DNA from: Andrena cerasifolii
Taxonomy: Eukaryota > Arthropoda > Insecta > Hymenoptera > Andrenidae
Length of the DNA: 64,000 nt
Direction: 5' to 3'
Assembly (NCBI RefSeq): GCF_050908995.1
Contig: NC_135132.1
Span: 925,001-989,000, forward strand
Part shown: piece after piece, positions 31,863 through 43,309 of the stretch
How positions within the stretch are numbered: position 1 is the first letter of the stretch
Layout of the letters: each line of letters begins with the position of its first letter
Notes under the pieces: generated by a model
The model's input: the letters and a program-made list of their open reading frames with translations, nothing else
The model's database searches: none
Told to the model about the DNA's origin: nothing
Program-made: the position numbers and the translations under genes

Positions 31863-32416
31863 TGAGGGAAACATCACTGAGAACACCGTACCAACCCTAA
31901 AGATCATGTAGAGAGAGGAAAGCACTATTCGATATGAGTTAAATTCTATCACAGAGTTCGTTTACGTATCACTGTACAGTATACGCATTTTATAATATAT
32001 ATTCTTTTTCTATTCTTTGTATATTGCGTTCTTTAATATTATACTCTTTTTTATAAAATACTGTTTTTATATACTCCTTTTATATTATATTCTGTGTATA
32101 TAGTAACGTTTTTATAATACTTTTTATATCATATGCGAAGTAATCAGTATAAATAAAAAAAAACAATTTTTCATAAATGTACGATGTCTATTTTTTTACC
32201 ACTCCTTCTCTTCCTCCTCCTCCTCCTCCTCCTCCTCCTCCTACAACAACGATGATACAATTACGAATATTTCATGCAAAAATAACTCATCAATTACTAC
32301 ACTATCATCCTTATTTAAAATGTCTTATCTAGCATTTCGAAACAACCGAGAAAACTAAAGTTTTACCATTTTCTTTGTGATATCCCCGTACTAATTAAAT
32401 ACATCAGATTGTTTCT

Positions 32417-32480
<64 letters not shown>

Positions 32481-33784
32481 AACACTTAAAGGTCTATAAC
32501 TTTACTCTCTCAAGTCTAAAAACGTGTGGAACTTCAAACATTTGAACTTGTCTCGAACAATTGAGAAATACAAGATAAAAGATTTTAATTAAGAAGGGCA
32601 GTACACGCGTAAAGAAACATACACTTTTTATGCGAATACACAATTTTTTTTTGTTAACTATTCCTCCTCCTCTTCTTCCTCCTCCTCTTCCTCGTACAAC
32701 AATGATATACATTAGTATTGATACATTATAAATATAATAATGACGATGATACATATGCTTCTTTTGCGAATTAAGCAACATTTTACATTGGTTATGATAT
32801 TGATATATTATAATTATGCACTTTATAATAATAAATATGTTTTCACAATTATTAGTGTCTCTATCGATGACGCCACATAGTGATCGCAACAGAGATGAGC
32901 TACACATAACCGATGTGATTGAACCTACACAACGAGTATGTAAGCTCACCCACGTCGCTATCGATGTGGAGTTCAAGAATTGTACATGGTACGTGTGCGT
33001 GTGAGTGTGTAAAATTACCAGCATACATATGCCATTACTGCTCTGTTAACACTTAAATACACGTTACTAGAACAACAGTGGCACATGTATGTGCGGTTCA
33101 GCCGTCAGAGCCAACATTGCCATCGTCGACGATCATAATGTCACAGTCTTCAATCGCGGAAACACTGTAGCTTAATTGACAGTAGTGTTACGGTGATTGC
33201 ACACTGTGACACTATCAACAACTATCACACATATTCGACCTCCAGAAGTATCGATACGTTGACATGGACAACGATCATCTGTACATTTCAACTGTCACTG
33301 AGAAATTCATTATCAATAACAAAAAAATGTGCACAGTGATGTTGTCAACGACGCATACTCTTATTTACAGCAATGGCAACGACATCGTTACCATCACTAG
33401 TAACATCGACGTATATAAATACCTGCGCGTTGCCGCATGCCTCGGTGTCGCATCATCGAGGACGACAATCCTCGGCAACAGTATCGTCGTCGTCGTCGTC
33501 GTCGTGGACGATGATGACAGCTTTCTCGGGGAAGAATGACAGCATTCTCGAAAGGGCTGACAGCTTCCTCAGGGAGGGATGGCTGCATACTCGAGAGGGA
33601 TGACTATGAAAAACTCATTACTGAAAGCGAATACTACGAACCGCACTCTTTGTTAGATTGTGAATTATTAGCGTTAGGCTTGGGTTCGATGATACGCGAT
33701 GCTCGCCATGTGCCACAATAGTACGAACATGTCTATATGCTTTATCAATAAATAAACCACTTATTCACACGAATACCCGTATTG
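31863..33784. other. Polinton 3' region, no clear gene; many simple repeats
   Basis: Low-complexity sequence: (TCC)n at 32209-32242, (CT)n at 32420-32475, TCC/TTC repeats at 32660-32695 and a (GTC)n run near 33483-33506. No ATPase, protease or other Polinton protein was found on either strand. A short frame near 33603-33721 (DDYEKLITESEYYEPHSL) has protein-like composition and is followed by AATAAATAAA near 33750. It could be the tail of a lost gene. Confidence 0.5.
32420..32475. repeat. (CT)n microsatellite
   Basis: About 28 uninterrupted CT units inside the Polinton. Confidence 0.9.
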
Positions 33785-34149
33785 TCTGATACCTTACACG
33801 ATCCTTTCCTACCCGCGGTAGATATCACTTATCCTAAAACTAACGTCCTTTCGAACGTCATTCCTTACTAAGTATTCAACGATCTCGAAACATCTATACC
33901 TATTATGCATTTCGAACATCTATACCTATTATGCATTTCTCCTGCGCTGTAACTGTGCTCGCATGACCTATGCAACGTCGTTTACACTCTCATGAATATA
34001 GAGTGATAACTGGTGCTCGCAACCGGACGTTCATGCAGCATCACATATCTCGCGTCAAATATGTTTTGTAAATCGTAATCAATATCATGTCGAATTCATC
34101 TCTCGCCGAGTGGAGTGCGAACAAAAGTATTCGTTTACATCGCTTTAAT
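33785..34149 (-). repeat. Inner extension of right Polinton terminus
   Basis: Its reverse complement matches the inner part of the orphan terminus at 18835-19000 (TTTTAGGATAAGTGATAT, TACCGCGGGTAGGAAAGGAT) but has no counterpart next to the left TIR. It contains a tandem duplication of AACATCTATACCTATTATGC at about 33892-33938. Confidence 0.65.
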
Positions 34150-34589
34150 CTTCTACACATAATATTCTGGCGATGCGAGAACGCGGAAGCATATGCGCAT
34201 TATTCTCGGAAGTTAACCTTCGATTATAATAACTATATGTTCTGTTTTTTGGCTTGGGGATCGCGCGATGGTGATGCAGGTTTCGACTTGCATATTCGTC
34301 TTGTGCACATGATGGTGTTAATAATAATAATACGTATGTTTTGTCTGGAGACAGTGAGAAATTCGAACGTCGCGAATCGTTCGCTGTTATCGCGGCAGCG
34401 ATCTGACCTTGAGTCGGAAAGAGGGCGGGTTGTTTTGAATTTTCGCGCCTCCGACAGTGCGTGAAGAGTCATCGGCGGTATCCCCTCCCGCGGTCACGTG
34501 TCGCGTTCCCCTACCCCGCATCACCCCCTCGTCCTCGGTACGAAATCCCTCGCCCTGGGTTAATCCAGAACGCCTCTATTATGGCTACT
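34150..34589 (-). repeat. Polinton right terminal inverted repeat
   Basis: Reverse complement of the left TIR with two size differences: the left copy has an extra GGGGGTGAAGCGGGG block and a roughly 160-190 bp segment between repeated GATTCGCGACGTTCGAATTT motifs. It ends GGCTACT at 34589, followed by AAAATG. Confidence 0.85.
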
Positions 34590-34595
34590 AAAATG
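34590..34595. repeat. Polinton target-site duplication, right (AAAATG)
   Basis: Identical to 22266-22271. Confidence 0.85.
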
Positions 34596-34731
34596 AATAC
34601 AAATACAACCTTATCCAGACTATTTTGTAATTATACATACGTAGTTGGAATTGCTTCCAAATTCCATAGCCCAATTATTTATTTATTTACTTTAGTTAGT
34701 AAGTAAAAGGCAGTTTATAATAATTAATCTA

Positions 34732-35932
34732 CAGGGTGTCCCACTAAGGAGTGGACAGCGCGATATCTCTTAAAGTATTGTCGATAAAAATATAAAAAAA
34801 ATAGCGAATTGCATGGTTCGAGGGGGCCCATTTATTAGCGCGAACGAATTTTGTTTTCGATTATTATTTTACAAGATACGATGGTCAAGTTCGGTTTTTC
34901 AAATGGAACTATTTTTTTTGAAGACCTGAGTTGATAGTGCGTTCCAAGACAAATTCAATAAGCTTTAATGTATACACTTTATTTCCACTGGTTTTTAAGA
35001 TATTGCGCTTGCAAATTTACTGATTTTCACTGCAAGAAACCCCTCTGGAATGGCAAAAACCGGGGGCGGTCTTACTGGCGCTACGGGTGGCACTGCCTGT
35101 TGAAATGGATACTTACCTGCCAAAGGTCTACGCCAGAAATGGCAGGCCCAAAGGCTGGACAATTCTTTTCCGTCAGAAATGCTACTTAGGTAGGTACATC
35201 TGCGGTATCGAGAAGCGCATCGTTACTTTTATTTCGCACTTGCTTCTACGCTCGGATGGCCGGTTCTTTTGGGAGGGATGCAAGTTGGATTGGTTAGGTT
35301 AGGAGGAGTGAAAGTTGCTAGACTAAATTACAACCATAGGGAGCAGTCTGCTCCGAGCAGATTGTATCAGAACCAATCCAACTTGCATCCCTCCCAAAAG
35401 AACCGGCCATCCGAGCGTAGAAGCAAGTGCGAAATAAAAGTAACGGTGCGCTTCTTGATACCGCAGATGTACCTGCCTAAGTAGCATTTCTGAAGGAAAA
35501 GAATTGTCCAGCCTTTGGGCTTGCCATCCCTAACCCAGACTTTTGGCAGGTAGGTATCAGTTTCAACAGGCAATGCCACCCGTGGCGCCAGTAAGACCGT
35601 CCCCGGTCCTTGCTATTCCAGAGGGTTTTCTTCCAGTGAAAATCAGTAATTTTGCAAGCGCAATATCTTAAAAACCAGTGGAAATAAAGTGTATACATTA
35701 AAGCTTATTGAATTCGTCTTGGAATGCACTATCAACACAGGTCTTCAAAAAAAATAGTTCCATTTGAAAAACCGAACTTGACCATCGTACCTTTTAAAAT
35801 AATAATCGAAAAAAAATCGTCTCAGCTAATAAATTAGCCCCCTCAAACCATTAAATTACATATTTTTTTAAATTTTTCATCTTAAGTACTTTAGGAGATA
35901 TCCAGCTGTCCAGTCTTCCCGCAGACACCCTG
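34732..35932. mobile_element. CAGGGTGTCCC foldback MITE, copy B
   Basis: 1.2 kb with TA on both sides. Left end CAGGGTGTCCCACTAAGGAG, right end GTCTTCCCGCAGACACCCTG. The arms are about 500 bp each and inverted, meeting near 35330-35370. The right end is more diverged than in copies C and D. Apparent 70-73 codon frames in each arm are conserved only as DNA. Confidence 0.8.
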
Positions 35933-35936
35933 TATA

Positions 35937-36608
35937 CTAGGGTGACCCTTATTTTCAACCTGCGATTTCTTTTGCTCCCACCCCTTAATATGATTCAATT
36001 TCATAAAAACATTGTCCCTGGAAAAGATTATTGCAATCGGACAATAGGAAAGGCTTTTGACCAGCCCTTAAAGTTTAGAATTCTTCAATGGTTTGAATTT
36101 GAAGATTTTCTCAAAAATGGTAAGCCCTATCGAAATTTTGTTAAAATAATATTAAAAGAGCATTCAATTTTCTACAATTACTGTATATATAATTTCTTCA
36201 TACTTTCAACCATTTTTTAGATAATGGCGTTTGAATATAGAGAGGTCCTCACTTCGCGCATCCCCCCTGTACGGCGTGACATGTTGTCTGTAGGCGCGTA
36301 GTGCGGACCTCTCTATATTCAAACGCCATTATCTAAAAAATGGTTGGAAGCACGAACAAATTATATATACAGTATTTGTAGAAAATTTAATGCACTTTTA
36401 ATATTATTTGAACAATATTTCGATAGAGCTTACCATTTTTAGAAACTGTTTAAATTCAAACTATTGATGAATCCTAAACTTTAAGGCCTGACCGAAACCC
36501 TTTTCTGTTGTCCGATTGCAATAAACTGTTCAGGAACTATTTTTTTTTTATCAAAATGCACCGTTTTAGGGGGTGAGAACAATGAAATATAAATAAGACC
36601 CACCCTAA
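35937..36608. mobile_element. Foldback element with perfect central hairpin
   Basis: Ends CTAGGGTGACCCTTATTT and AAATAAGACCCACCCTAA are inverted. The centre at about 36183-36370 is a long hairpin with arms containing ATAGAGAGGTCC and CATTTTTTAGATAATGGCGT. The spacer of about 55 bp is GC-rich. Non-coding. Confidence 0.6.
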
Positions 36609-38759
36609 TACATACTAGTGAAATGTAAAATGTATACATACCTTTCATTGATGTTGCCAGCATTAAGTTGATGTACAGATTTCAAATGATTTGCCATCGT
36701 CGATGGCAATCCATGCTAATATAACATTGCACCACAAATATTGTAAGTTGCTTCTGCGCTGCCATCCGATTTCTTTGCGAATTTCCACACCCAACTTTTT
36801 GGATGCGGTATATCGAAAATTGTATATTATTTCCGACATGAGAAAAACAGATCTTCTTTAAAAATATCAACAAAAACGTAGTTGTTCTTAAAAGAACAGA
36901 TTGTAAATCGCGTTCGTGAACTGTCAGAGATTTCAAAGCGCACTCTTTGAGGTGTTGAAAACGACTGGTCATCGAAACGGTGACAAATATCTAATACAAC
37001 TTTAGCAAAAGAACTGAAAACGCCCACGTAGTGAATACCGAAATGCTATTGATTGTTAAGACAGTATACTTGGTCTTGCAAATGGTTTGTGGAAGGGATA
37101 AATTGTGTAGAAGGGATGAACTGCCAGGAAGAAATGAATTATTTAGAAACAACGAATCCTTGAAATGGATCTTGGAAATTTCGTTACCATGATCACTTCA
37201 CTTTCTGCAGTTTGTCACGTTTTAGCCACATGTGTTAGCCGAGAGGAGGCGAAGTCAGCTAGCCAAAGTTTAAGACCATACCCTTATCCTTTGTAAATCT
37301 GTTAACTGATGTCACAGTGTTAAGGGTAGTAGATTCCATGAGTTTGCGCCAGCAAAATTTCACTTCCTGGCCTCCAACAGTGTAATGTAAAAAGAAAGAT
37401 TTACAAGGATGTTGGGTTCCATCACTCGATTGCTTAACTCCATTTCTTTAGGATGAACACATGCACCGAAAGAGAAACTTACGCTAGAGCAGAAATTTAG
37501 ATAAACTTTCTACACAAACGTCCCAGAGGATACGGACATGTGCTACCCCTACTTCTAAATCTATTCTTCTCTATCCATACACCACACCTTACAAGATATT
37601 TGCGTAAGCTACCTGCGGCGCACGGGTCTATTTTCCGAACAAAACAACGCATGGGACAAAATAAATGCAATCGCACTTCTGTAATACTATAATTTAATTA
37701 AAATTTAATGTTTCTCTACCCATAAATAACTAAACTAGATAAATTATATAGAAGTTTATTACAATTCATTACTATAGAGTTACATTAAATTTTGTTTTGT
37801 ACCGTGAAATAAATTATTTTTGTGTTACTTGCTGATTTTATAATGGTATGACAAAAAATATAATTATTAATGAACAACACAATTAAAAAAATATTGTTTA
37901 CCTCGTTGTATAAGCTAAAATGTGTGGCCGTTTTTATATTACATTCCCATTGTACAGTACTTAACGAAAAACAGTAGATTGGCCAATTTTAAAGTGTCCA
38001 TAGTTTTTAAAACGTGCCAAAATAGAGGAAAAACAAGACTAGATCCTCAATTTGTTTCAAATTTTTAAAAAGGTACGTATTTTGAGAAAATTATATTTGT
38101 TTAAAATAATTGCAAAAACATGGTCAAATAATTTGCTTTTTAGAGTGAAATAATTTTTATTTGGTATTTTTATATATCCACTGTAAGCTACCAAAAGCTC
38201 ATTTTTATCAGTCTCTTAGTTCAAAAGTTATAATTTATTGAAAAAAGGTCAACACTATATTTCAAAGAGCTGTAACATACACAATTTTTAAAATTTTTAA
38301 AAATCCTTCGAGATACGTTTATATATCACTAAAGACTATAACATAATCGAGTTTCACCACCATCCGAAATGTTACTCTGAAAAGTGTCCGATATAGCGTG
38401 GTCCTTTTACAATATGTGTAATTGGCTCGACAATTTTCCAACTTTTAAGGACTTGAAAATTTCAGCACGAACGTTATCATATACATACGTATGTATAATG
38501 CATACTTATATTCTATATGTTAAGAATTAAATGCACATTACTTTTTTACGATAATAAAAATGATTTGTTTGCTTCGCAACATAAAGAACAGAAATTACTA
38601 CGCTCTGTGTGCAAAGAAAATAAAACTCAAATTATACAATTACGTATAATAAAAAAAATTTTGTTGTGCCCAATACTTTTCACTTTTCACGAATAACATC
38701 AGATTCGGCCACAGCAAGAAGAGGGTATATATGTGAAATTTTCGTTCTGTTTATTCAAG
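36609..38759. other. Intron sequence of the SLC17-type gene, no gene recognised
   Basis: AT-rich. Minus-strand frames at 36682-37027 and 36481-36663 look somewhat protein-like (for example ICHRFDDQSF) but no family is recognised. They could be an old transposase fragment. Otherwise nothing is seen. Confidence 0.45.
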
Positions 38760-39060
38760 GAATTTCCATGGGATAACAACATTAAGGATACTATTCTCAG
38801 CTCCTTTTTCTGGGGTTACGTGTGCACGCAAGTAATTGGAAGCATAATAGCACATCGTTGGGGAGCTCATATACTTTTCTCGCTTGCCCAAATTATTTGC
38901 GGTTTGGTGACCCTTCCTATCCATGTGGCAGCTCATTATAGTGGCTGGGAAGCTGTTTGTGCTTCGAGAGTGATCGCTGGTTTGTGCCAAGGCACCGTAC
39001 TTCCAACTCTTCACACGTTGCTCGCAAAATGGGTGCCAATAGAGGAACGGGGAAAAATGT
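38760..39060 (+). CDS. SLC17-type MFS transporter, exon with membrane segments 2-4
   Basis: The acceptor TTATTCAAG ends at 38759 and the donor GTAAGT starts at 39061. The exon encodes 100 residues plus one base. It starts EFPWDNNIKDTILSSFFWGY, continues VIGSIIAHRWGAHILFSLAQ (the MFS loop 2-3 region), and ends SRVIAGLCQGTVLPTLHTLL then KWVPIEERGKM. That ending is the SLC17 signature around helix 4. The codon split at the donor is completed by the exon at 45886. A spurious upstream ATG at 38733 in the intron extends the open frame but is not the gene start. The preceding intron is about 16.7 kb because of the Polinton and other elements. Confidence 0.9.
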
Positions 39061-39232
39061 GTAAGTGTGAAGTAAAGAAATATTTTAACTAATAAGGAAT
39101 ATTCAATTTATTTTCTGGAAAACGAGGTCTCTCTTACAGTCTTACAGGAATACATTTATTACACGCTTTAATTTATTTCTATATAAAAATCATTTTCCTC
39201 TTTTCAATTATTCTAATCTAATAGTTATTCTA

Positions 39233-40322
39233 CAGGGTGTCCCACTAAGGAGTGGACAGCGCGATATCTCTTAAAGTATTGTCGATAAAAATATAAAAAA
39301 TAGGGAATTGCATGGTTCGAGGGGGCCCATTTATTAGCGCGAACGAATTTTGTTTTCGATTATTATTTTAAAAGATACGATGGTCAAGTTCGGTTTTTCA
39401 AATGGAACTATTTTTTTTTTGAAGACCTGAGTTGATAGTGCGTTCCAAGACAAATTCAATAAGCTTTAATGTATACACTTTATTTCCACTGGTTTTTAAG
39501 ATATTGCGCTTGCAAATTTACTGATTTTCACTGCAAGAAACCCCTCTGGAATGGCAAAAACCGGGGGCGGTCTTACTGGCGCCACGGGTGGCTCTGCCTG
39601 TTGAAATGGATACTTACCTGCCAAAGGTCTACGCCAGAAATGGCAGGCCCAAAGGCTGGACAATTCTTTTACCGGGAGGGATGCAAGTTGGATTGGTTAG
39701 GTTAGGAGGAGTGAAAGTTGCTAGACTAAATTTCAACCATAGGGAGCAGATTGTATCAGAACCAATCGGATTTGCATCCCTCACAAAAGAACCGGCCATC
39801 CGAGCGTAGAAGCAAGTGCGAAATAAAAGTAACGATGCGCTTCTCGATACCGCAGATGTACCTACCTAAGTAGCATTTCTGACGGAAAAGAATTGTCCAG
39901 CCTTTGGGCCTGCCATTTCTGGCGTAGACCTTTGGCAGGTAAGTATCCATTTCAACAGGCAGTGCCACCCGTGGCGCCAGTAAGACCGCCCCCGGTTTTT
40001 GCCATTCCAGAGGGGTTTCTTGCAGTGAAAATCAGTAAATTTGCAAGCGCAATATCTTAAAAACCAGTGGAAATAAAGTGTATACATTAAAGCTTATTGA
40101 ATTTGTCTTGGAACGCACTATCAACTCAGGTCTTCAAAAAAAATAGTTCCATTTGAAAAACCGAACTTGACCATCGTATCTTTTAAAATAATAATCGAAA
40201 ACAAAATTCGTTCGCGCTAATAAATGGGCCCCCTCGAACCATGCAATTCCCTATTTTTTTATATTTTTATCGACAATACTTTAAGAGATATCGCGCTGTC
40301 CACTCCTTAGTGGGACACCCTG
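39233..40322. mobile_element. CAGGGTGTCCC foldback MITE, copy C
   Basis: 1090 bp, TA at 39231-39232 and 40323-40324. Ends CAGGGTGTCCCACTAAGGAG and CTCCTTAGTGGGACACCCTG are perfect inverts. The arms of about 500 bp are nearly identical over most of their length. It lies in the intron between the second and third visible SLC17 exons. Confidence 0.85.
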
Positions 40323-40324
40323 TA

Positions 40325-41229
40325 TGTGTTCTTCGTATTATAAAATACCCAATGAACAGAATAATATTTGTTATATCGATAAAGCTTTTGAACATTGAAC
40401 AGAGGCTTGAGATCTCATGAATATCACACCAAATTTTACTTTAGATAATACCTTAACTATTGCGTTACTCACATTTTCTTGTATCACATTCGATTTATGT
40501 GTTGATAAAATCATTAAAAGTGAATCCCTAGGAGTTAGGCAAATCAAAGAATAAAATGTATTTAGATGATTAATACATAAATAATTCACTCTTTGTTCTT
40601 TCTTGATGAATTTTATTATAAATTCATTATAATTGTTCTATTATATTTGGCTTATTGTTAGATTTACTGGAAGTTCCGTAAGATTAATGTAAAATGATAT
40701 TATTATGCCTCAAAACGTACAAAATTAAAATACTGAATATATTTGTATTATTCATTAAATGTACGTTATACATACAAGGTGGCCACAAATTCAGATACAT
40801 CCCGGTACAGGCAGACATCTAAAAGCCTTTACCGTTTTGGGGACCGAGGCTTTGTTCTCAAGATATAAACAGTTGAATATTAGCGGTACAACTTCCGTGC
40901 CGCGCAGTTGAAAACCGAAACAGCTCAGCGGGGGGGGCAGTGGATCCTAGCGCGCACACTGCACAGTGTTCGAAAATCGAGAAAACCTGGCCAAAACATA
41001 AGGTGACCTTCGATTTATACACAAATGAGTATACTAAGGTTCTCGAGGTCGCTGATTATGAATTTGACATAAAAATTCCAAAAAACAAAATGGCGGACCC
41101 AATATGGCGAACACACATATTAGAAAAACATCATATTTGGTTTAAACTTAGTATCCTGGGGTTTTCGAGGTCGCTGATTACGAATGTTACGTCAAAATTG
41201 CAAAAAGTTTTTGTAATATTCAGGGGGGC
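40325..41229. other. Intron sequence; possible transposon end near 40785
   Basis: No gene. Near 40775-40800 a stretch ACAAGGTGGCCACAAATTCA looks like a transposon terminus, but no matching partner was found. Two similar blocks, TTCTCGAGGTCGCTGATTAT (about 41040) and TTTTCGAGGTCGCTGATTAC (about 41163), form a short direct repeat. Confidence 0.4.
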
Positions 41230-42150
41230 AAGATGCGCATGTAGAGGAGACGGTTAGGAAGGGGGTGGTGACATAGCGGGTGTGAAGTTTGGGAAACAGT
41301 AGGTTTGGGAAGGACTGGGGGAAAAGAATCTGGCTGTGTGACAAGTTGGTGTGGGCTGTGGTGGAGTACCGAGTGGAGATGTGAGGATGGAAGGCGGGGG
41401 AAAAAGTGCTAGTGGTGTAGGAAAGGTTCCTGAGGTGGTTGCGGGGGGTAGGCAGAATCACGTCAGCGTATATGGTGAGGAAGGAGCTTCAAAGACAGAT
41501 GATGAAGGGGCGGGCGGAGATGAGGGCGTGGGGATATGAGAGTAAACTAGAGGTAGGGGGCGGGGAGGTAGGGAGGATGTGTTCGCAAAAGATGAAAGAG
41601 AGGTGAGGAAAGGGAAAGGTGCTAGATGGCTGGGAAAACGAGAGACAATTTTTGTTTGAGGAAAAGGGGTGGAAACTGGAGGAGGTGGGAAGGGTGAGAG
41701 AAAAAGGGGAGCTGAGAGCGGAGGAAATAGTAAGAAGAGAAAGAAGGCGGCAGGAGGTGGAGAGGTGGAGGAGGATAGGGGAGTCCGTTTCAAACAAGTG
41801 GTATGGGGTAGTAAAGGGGGTGGGAGTTCCGGACTACCTAACAAAGGGATAGGTGGTAGAGGGTGGCAAGGTTCAGGCTCGGTAATGAGATGAGGGGGGA
41901 TGCTGTTGGGAGGAGGAGGAAAAAAGGTGTAGGATATGTGGGTAGGGGAGGAGACGTGGGTGCACGTGTGGGAGGAGTGCATAGGGTGAGGGGAAGAGAA
42001 AGGGTGGCAGGAGATGGTGAGTGAGGTGCTAGGAGATGGGGGGAGGGTGGATGAGGAAAATAGAGTCAAGGAGAGGAGTATGAATGTATTTAGAGAACAG
42101 AGGCGTGAAAGGAGAGATTGAAGTGACAGGGGAGTCGTGTGGAAGCGGAG
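41230..42150 (+). pseudogene. Non-LTR retrotransposon 3' part (purine-rich, frameshifted)
   Basis: Fragments in several + frames fit the C-terminal region of a LINE-type protein: V-E-Y-R-V-E-M then G-W-K, a run EELQRQ/GRAGMRAWGYE-like near 41480-41545, ERWRRIGESVSNKWYGVVKG near 41760-41820, VPDYLTKG, then GNEMRG and W-V-G-E-E-T-W-V-H-V-W-E-E-C before 41970. Many stops and frame changes make it a dead copy. The purine bias yields long but meaningless open frames on the minus strand (for example 41458-42069). Confidence 0.65.
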
Positions 42151-42345
42151 GTCAAGGATAGGGAAGGGGGTTGTGTATGTGTGTGTGTACGCGTGTGCAA
42201 GCGTGGGTAGCGATAAGGTTGGCGTTTTGGCGTTGCGGGTGGCTGGATAGGTAGTTTTTCAGCCACCCGGATGAGAACCACTGGACGGATTGTGATGCGG
42301 TTTCCACCGTTCTATAGAGCATTTCGTCGGGGAAGTTTACGTATA

Positions 42346-43290
42346 CAGGGTGTCCCACTAAGGAGTGGACAGCGCGATATCTCTTAAAGTATTGTCGATA
42401 AAAATATAAAAAATAGGGAATTGCATGGTTCGAGGGGGCCCATTTATTAGCGCGAACGAATTTTGTTTCCGATTATTATTTTAAAAGATACGATGGTCAA
42501 GTTCGGTTTTTCAAATGGAACTATTTTTTTTTGAAGACCTGAGTTGATAGTGCGTTCCAAGACAAATTCAATAAGCTTTAATGTATCGCATCGTTACTTT
42601 TATTTCGCACATGCTTCTACGCTCGGATGGCCGGTTCTTTTGGGAGGGATGCAAGTTGGATTGGTTAGGTTAGGAGGAGTGAAAGTTGCTAGACTAAATT
42701 TCAACCATAGGGAGCAGATTGTATCAGAACCAATCCAACTTGCATCCCTCCCAAAAGAACCGGCCATCCGAGCGTAGAAGCAAGTGCGAAATAAAAATAA
42801 CGATGCGCTTCTCGATACCGCAGATGTACCTACCTAAGTAGCATTTCTCACGGAAAAGAATTGTCCAGCCTTTGGGCCTGCCATTTCTGGCGTAGACCTT
42901 TGGCAGGTAAGTATCCATTTCAACAGGCAGTGCCACCCGTGGCGCCAGTAAGACCGCCCCCGGTTTTTGCCATTCCAGAGGGGTTTCTTGCAGTGAAAAT
43001 CAGTAAATTTGCAAGCGCAATATCTTAAAAACCAGTGGAAATAAAGTGTATACATTAAAGCTTATTGAATTTGTCTTGGAACGCACTATCAACTCAGGTC
43101 TTCAAAAAAAATAGTTCCATTTGAAAAACCGAACTTGACCATCGTATCTTTTAAAATAATAATCGAAAACAAAATTCGTTCGCGCTAATAAATGGGCCCC
43201 CTCGAACTATGCAATTCCCTATTTTTTTATATTTTTATCGACAATACTTTAAGAGATATCGCGCTGTCCACTCCTTAGTGGGACACCCTG
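42346..43290. mobile_element. CAGGGTGTCCC foldback MITE, copy D (left arm shortened)
   Basis: 945 bp, TA at 42344-42345 and 43291-43292. The ends are as in copy C. The left arm lacks an internal block of about 150-200 bp present in copies B and C (after TTAATGTAT near 42586), so the arms are unequal. Confidence 0.8.
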
Positions 43291-43309
43291 TATATATATA
43301 AATTTTATG

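Larger units (their letters stand above)
22272..34589 (+). mobile_element. Polinton/Maverick (adintovirus-like) element, inactive copy
   Basis: 12,318 bp bounded by inverted repeats (AGTAGCCATAATAG at 22272; its complement ends at 34589) and a 6-bp target duplication. It carries a family B polymerase and a retroviral-type integrase, the defining gene pair of this group of DNA-virus-like elements, plus a putative major capsid protein. A 1.5-kb solo LTR has inserted since. Breaks are found in the polymerase, integrase and capsid genes, and both polymerase and integrase lack their 3' ends. No FtsK/HerA-type packaging ATPase or adenovirus-type protease was seen, so it could not act on its own. 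It lies in an intron of the SLC17-type gene, in the same orientation. Confidence 0.9.

Noticed and set aside
32494..33024. 176-codon minus-strand ORF in the Polinton 3' region
   Set aside because: Crosses simple repeats and a (TCC)n tract, with no recognisable domain. Not supported as an ATPase or protease.
35290..35304. GGTTAGGTTAGG, resembling the insect telomere repeat TTAGG
   Set aside because: Only two units, present in each MITE copy as part of the element. Not a telomeric tract.
38733..38759. ATG at 38733 as a possible start of the transporter
   Set aside because: It lies upstream of a good splice acceptor ending at 38759. The family's first-helix exon at 21934 joins in phase, so these codons are intronic.
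41458..42069. 203-codon minus-strand ORF rich in Ser, Pro and Leu
   Set aside because: It is the complement of a purine-rich, degenerate retrotransposon region on the plus strand. Its composition reflects the base bias and no domain is visible.
34968..43055. A recurring 73-codon ORF (MYTLYFHWFLRYCACK...) found in several places and both orientations
   Set aside because: It lies in the arms of the foldback MITEs. Conservation is at DNA level in both arms, with no domain and no selection signal, so it is a shadow.
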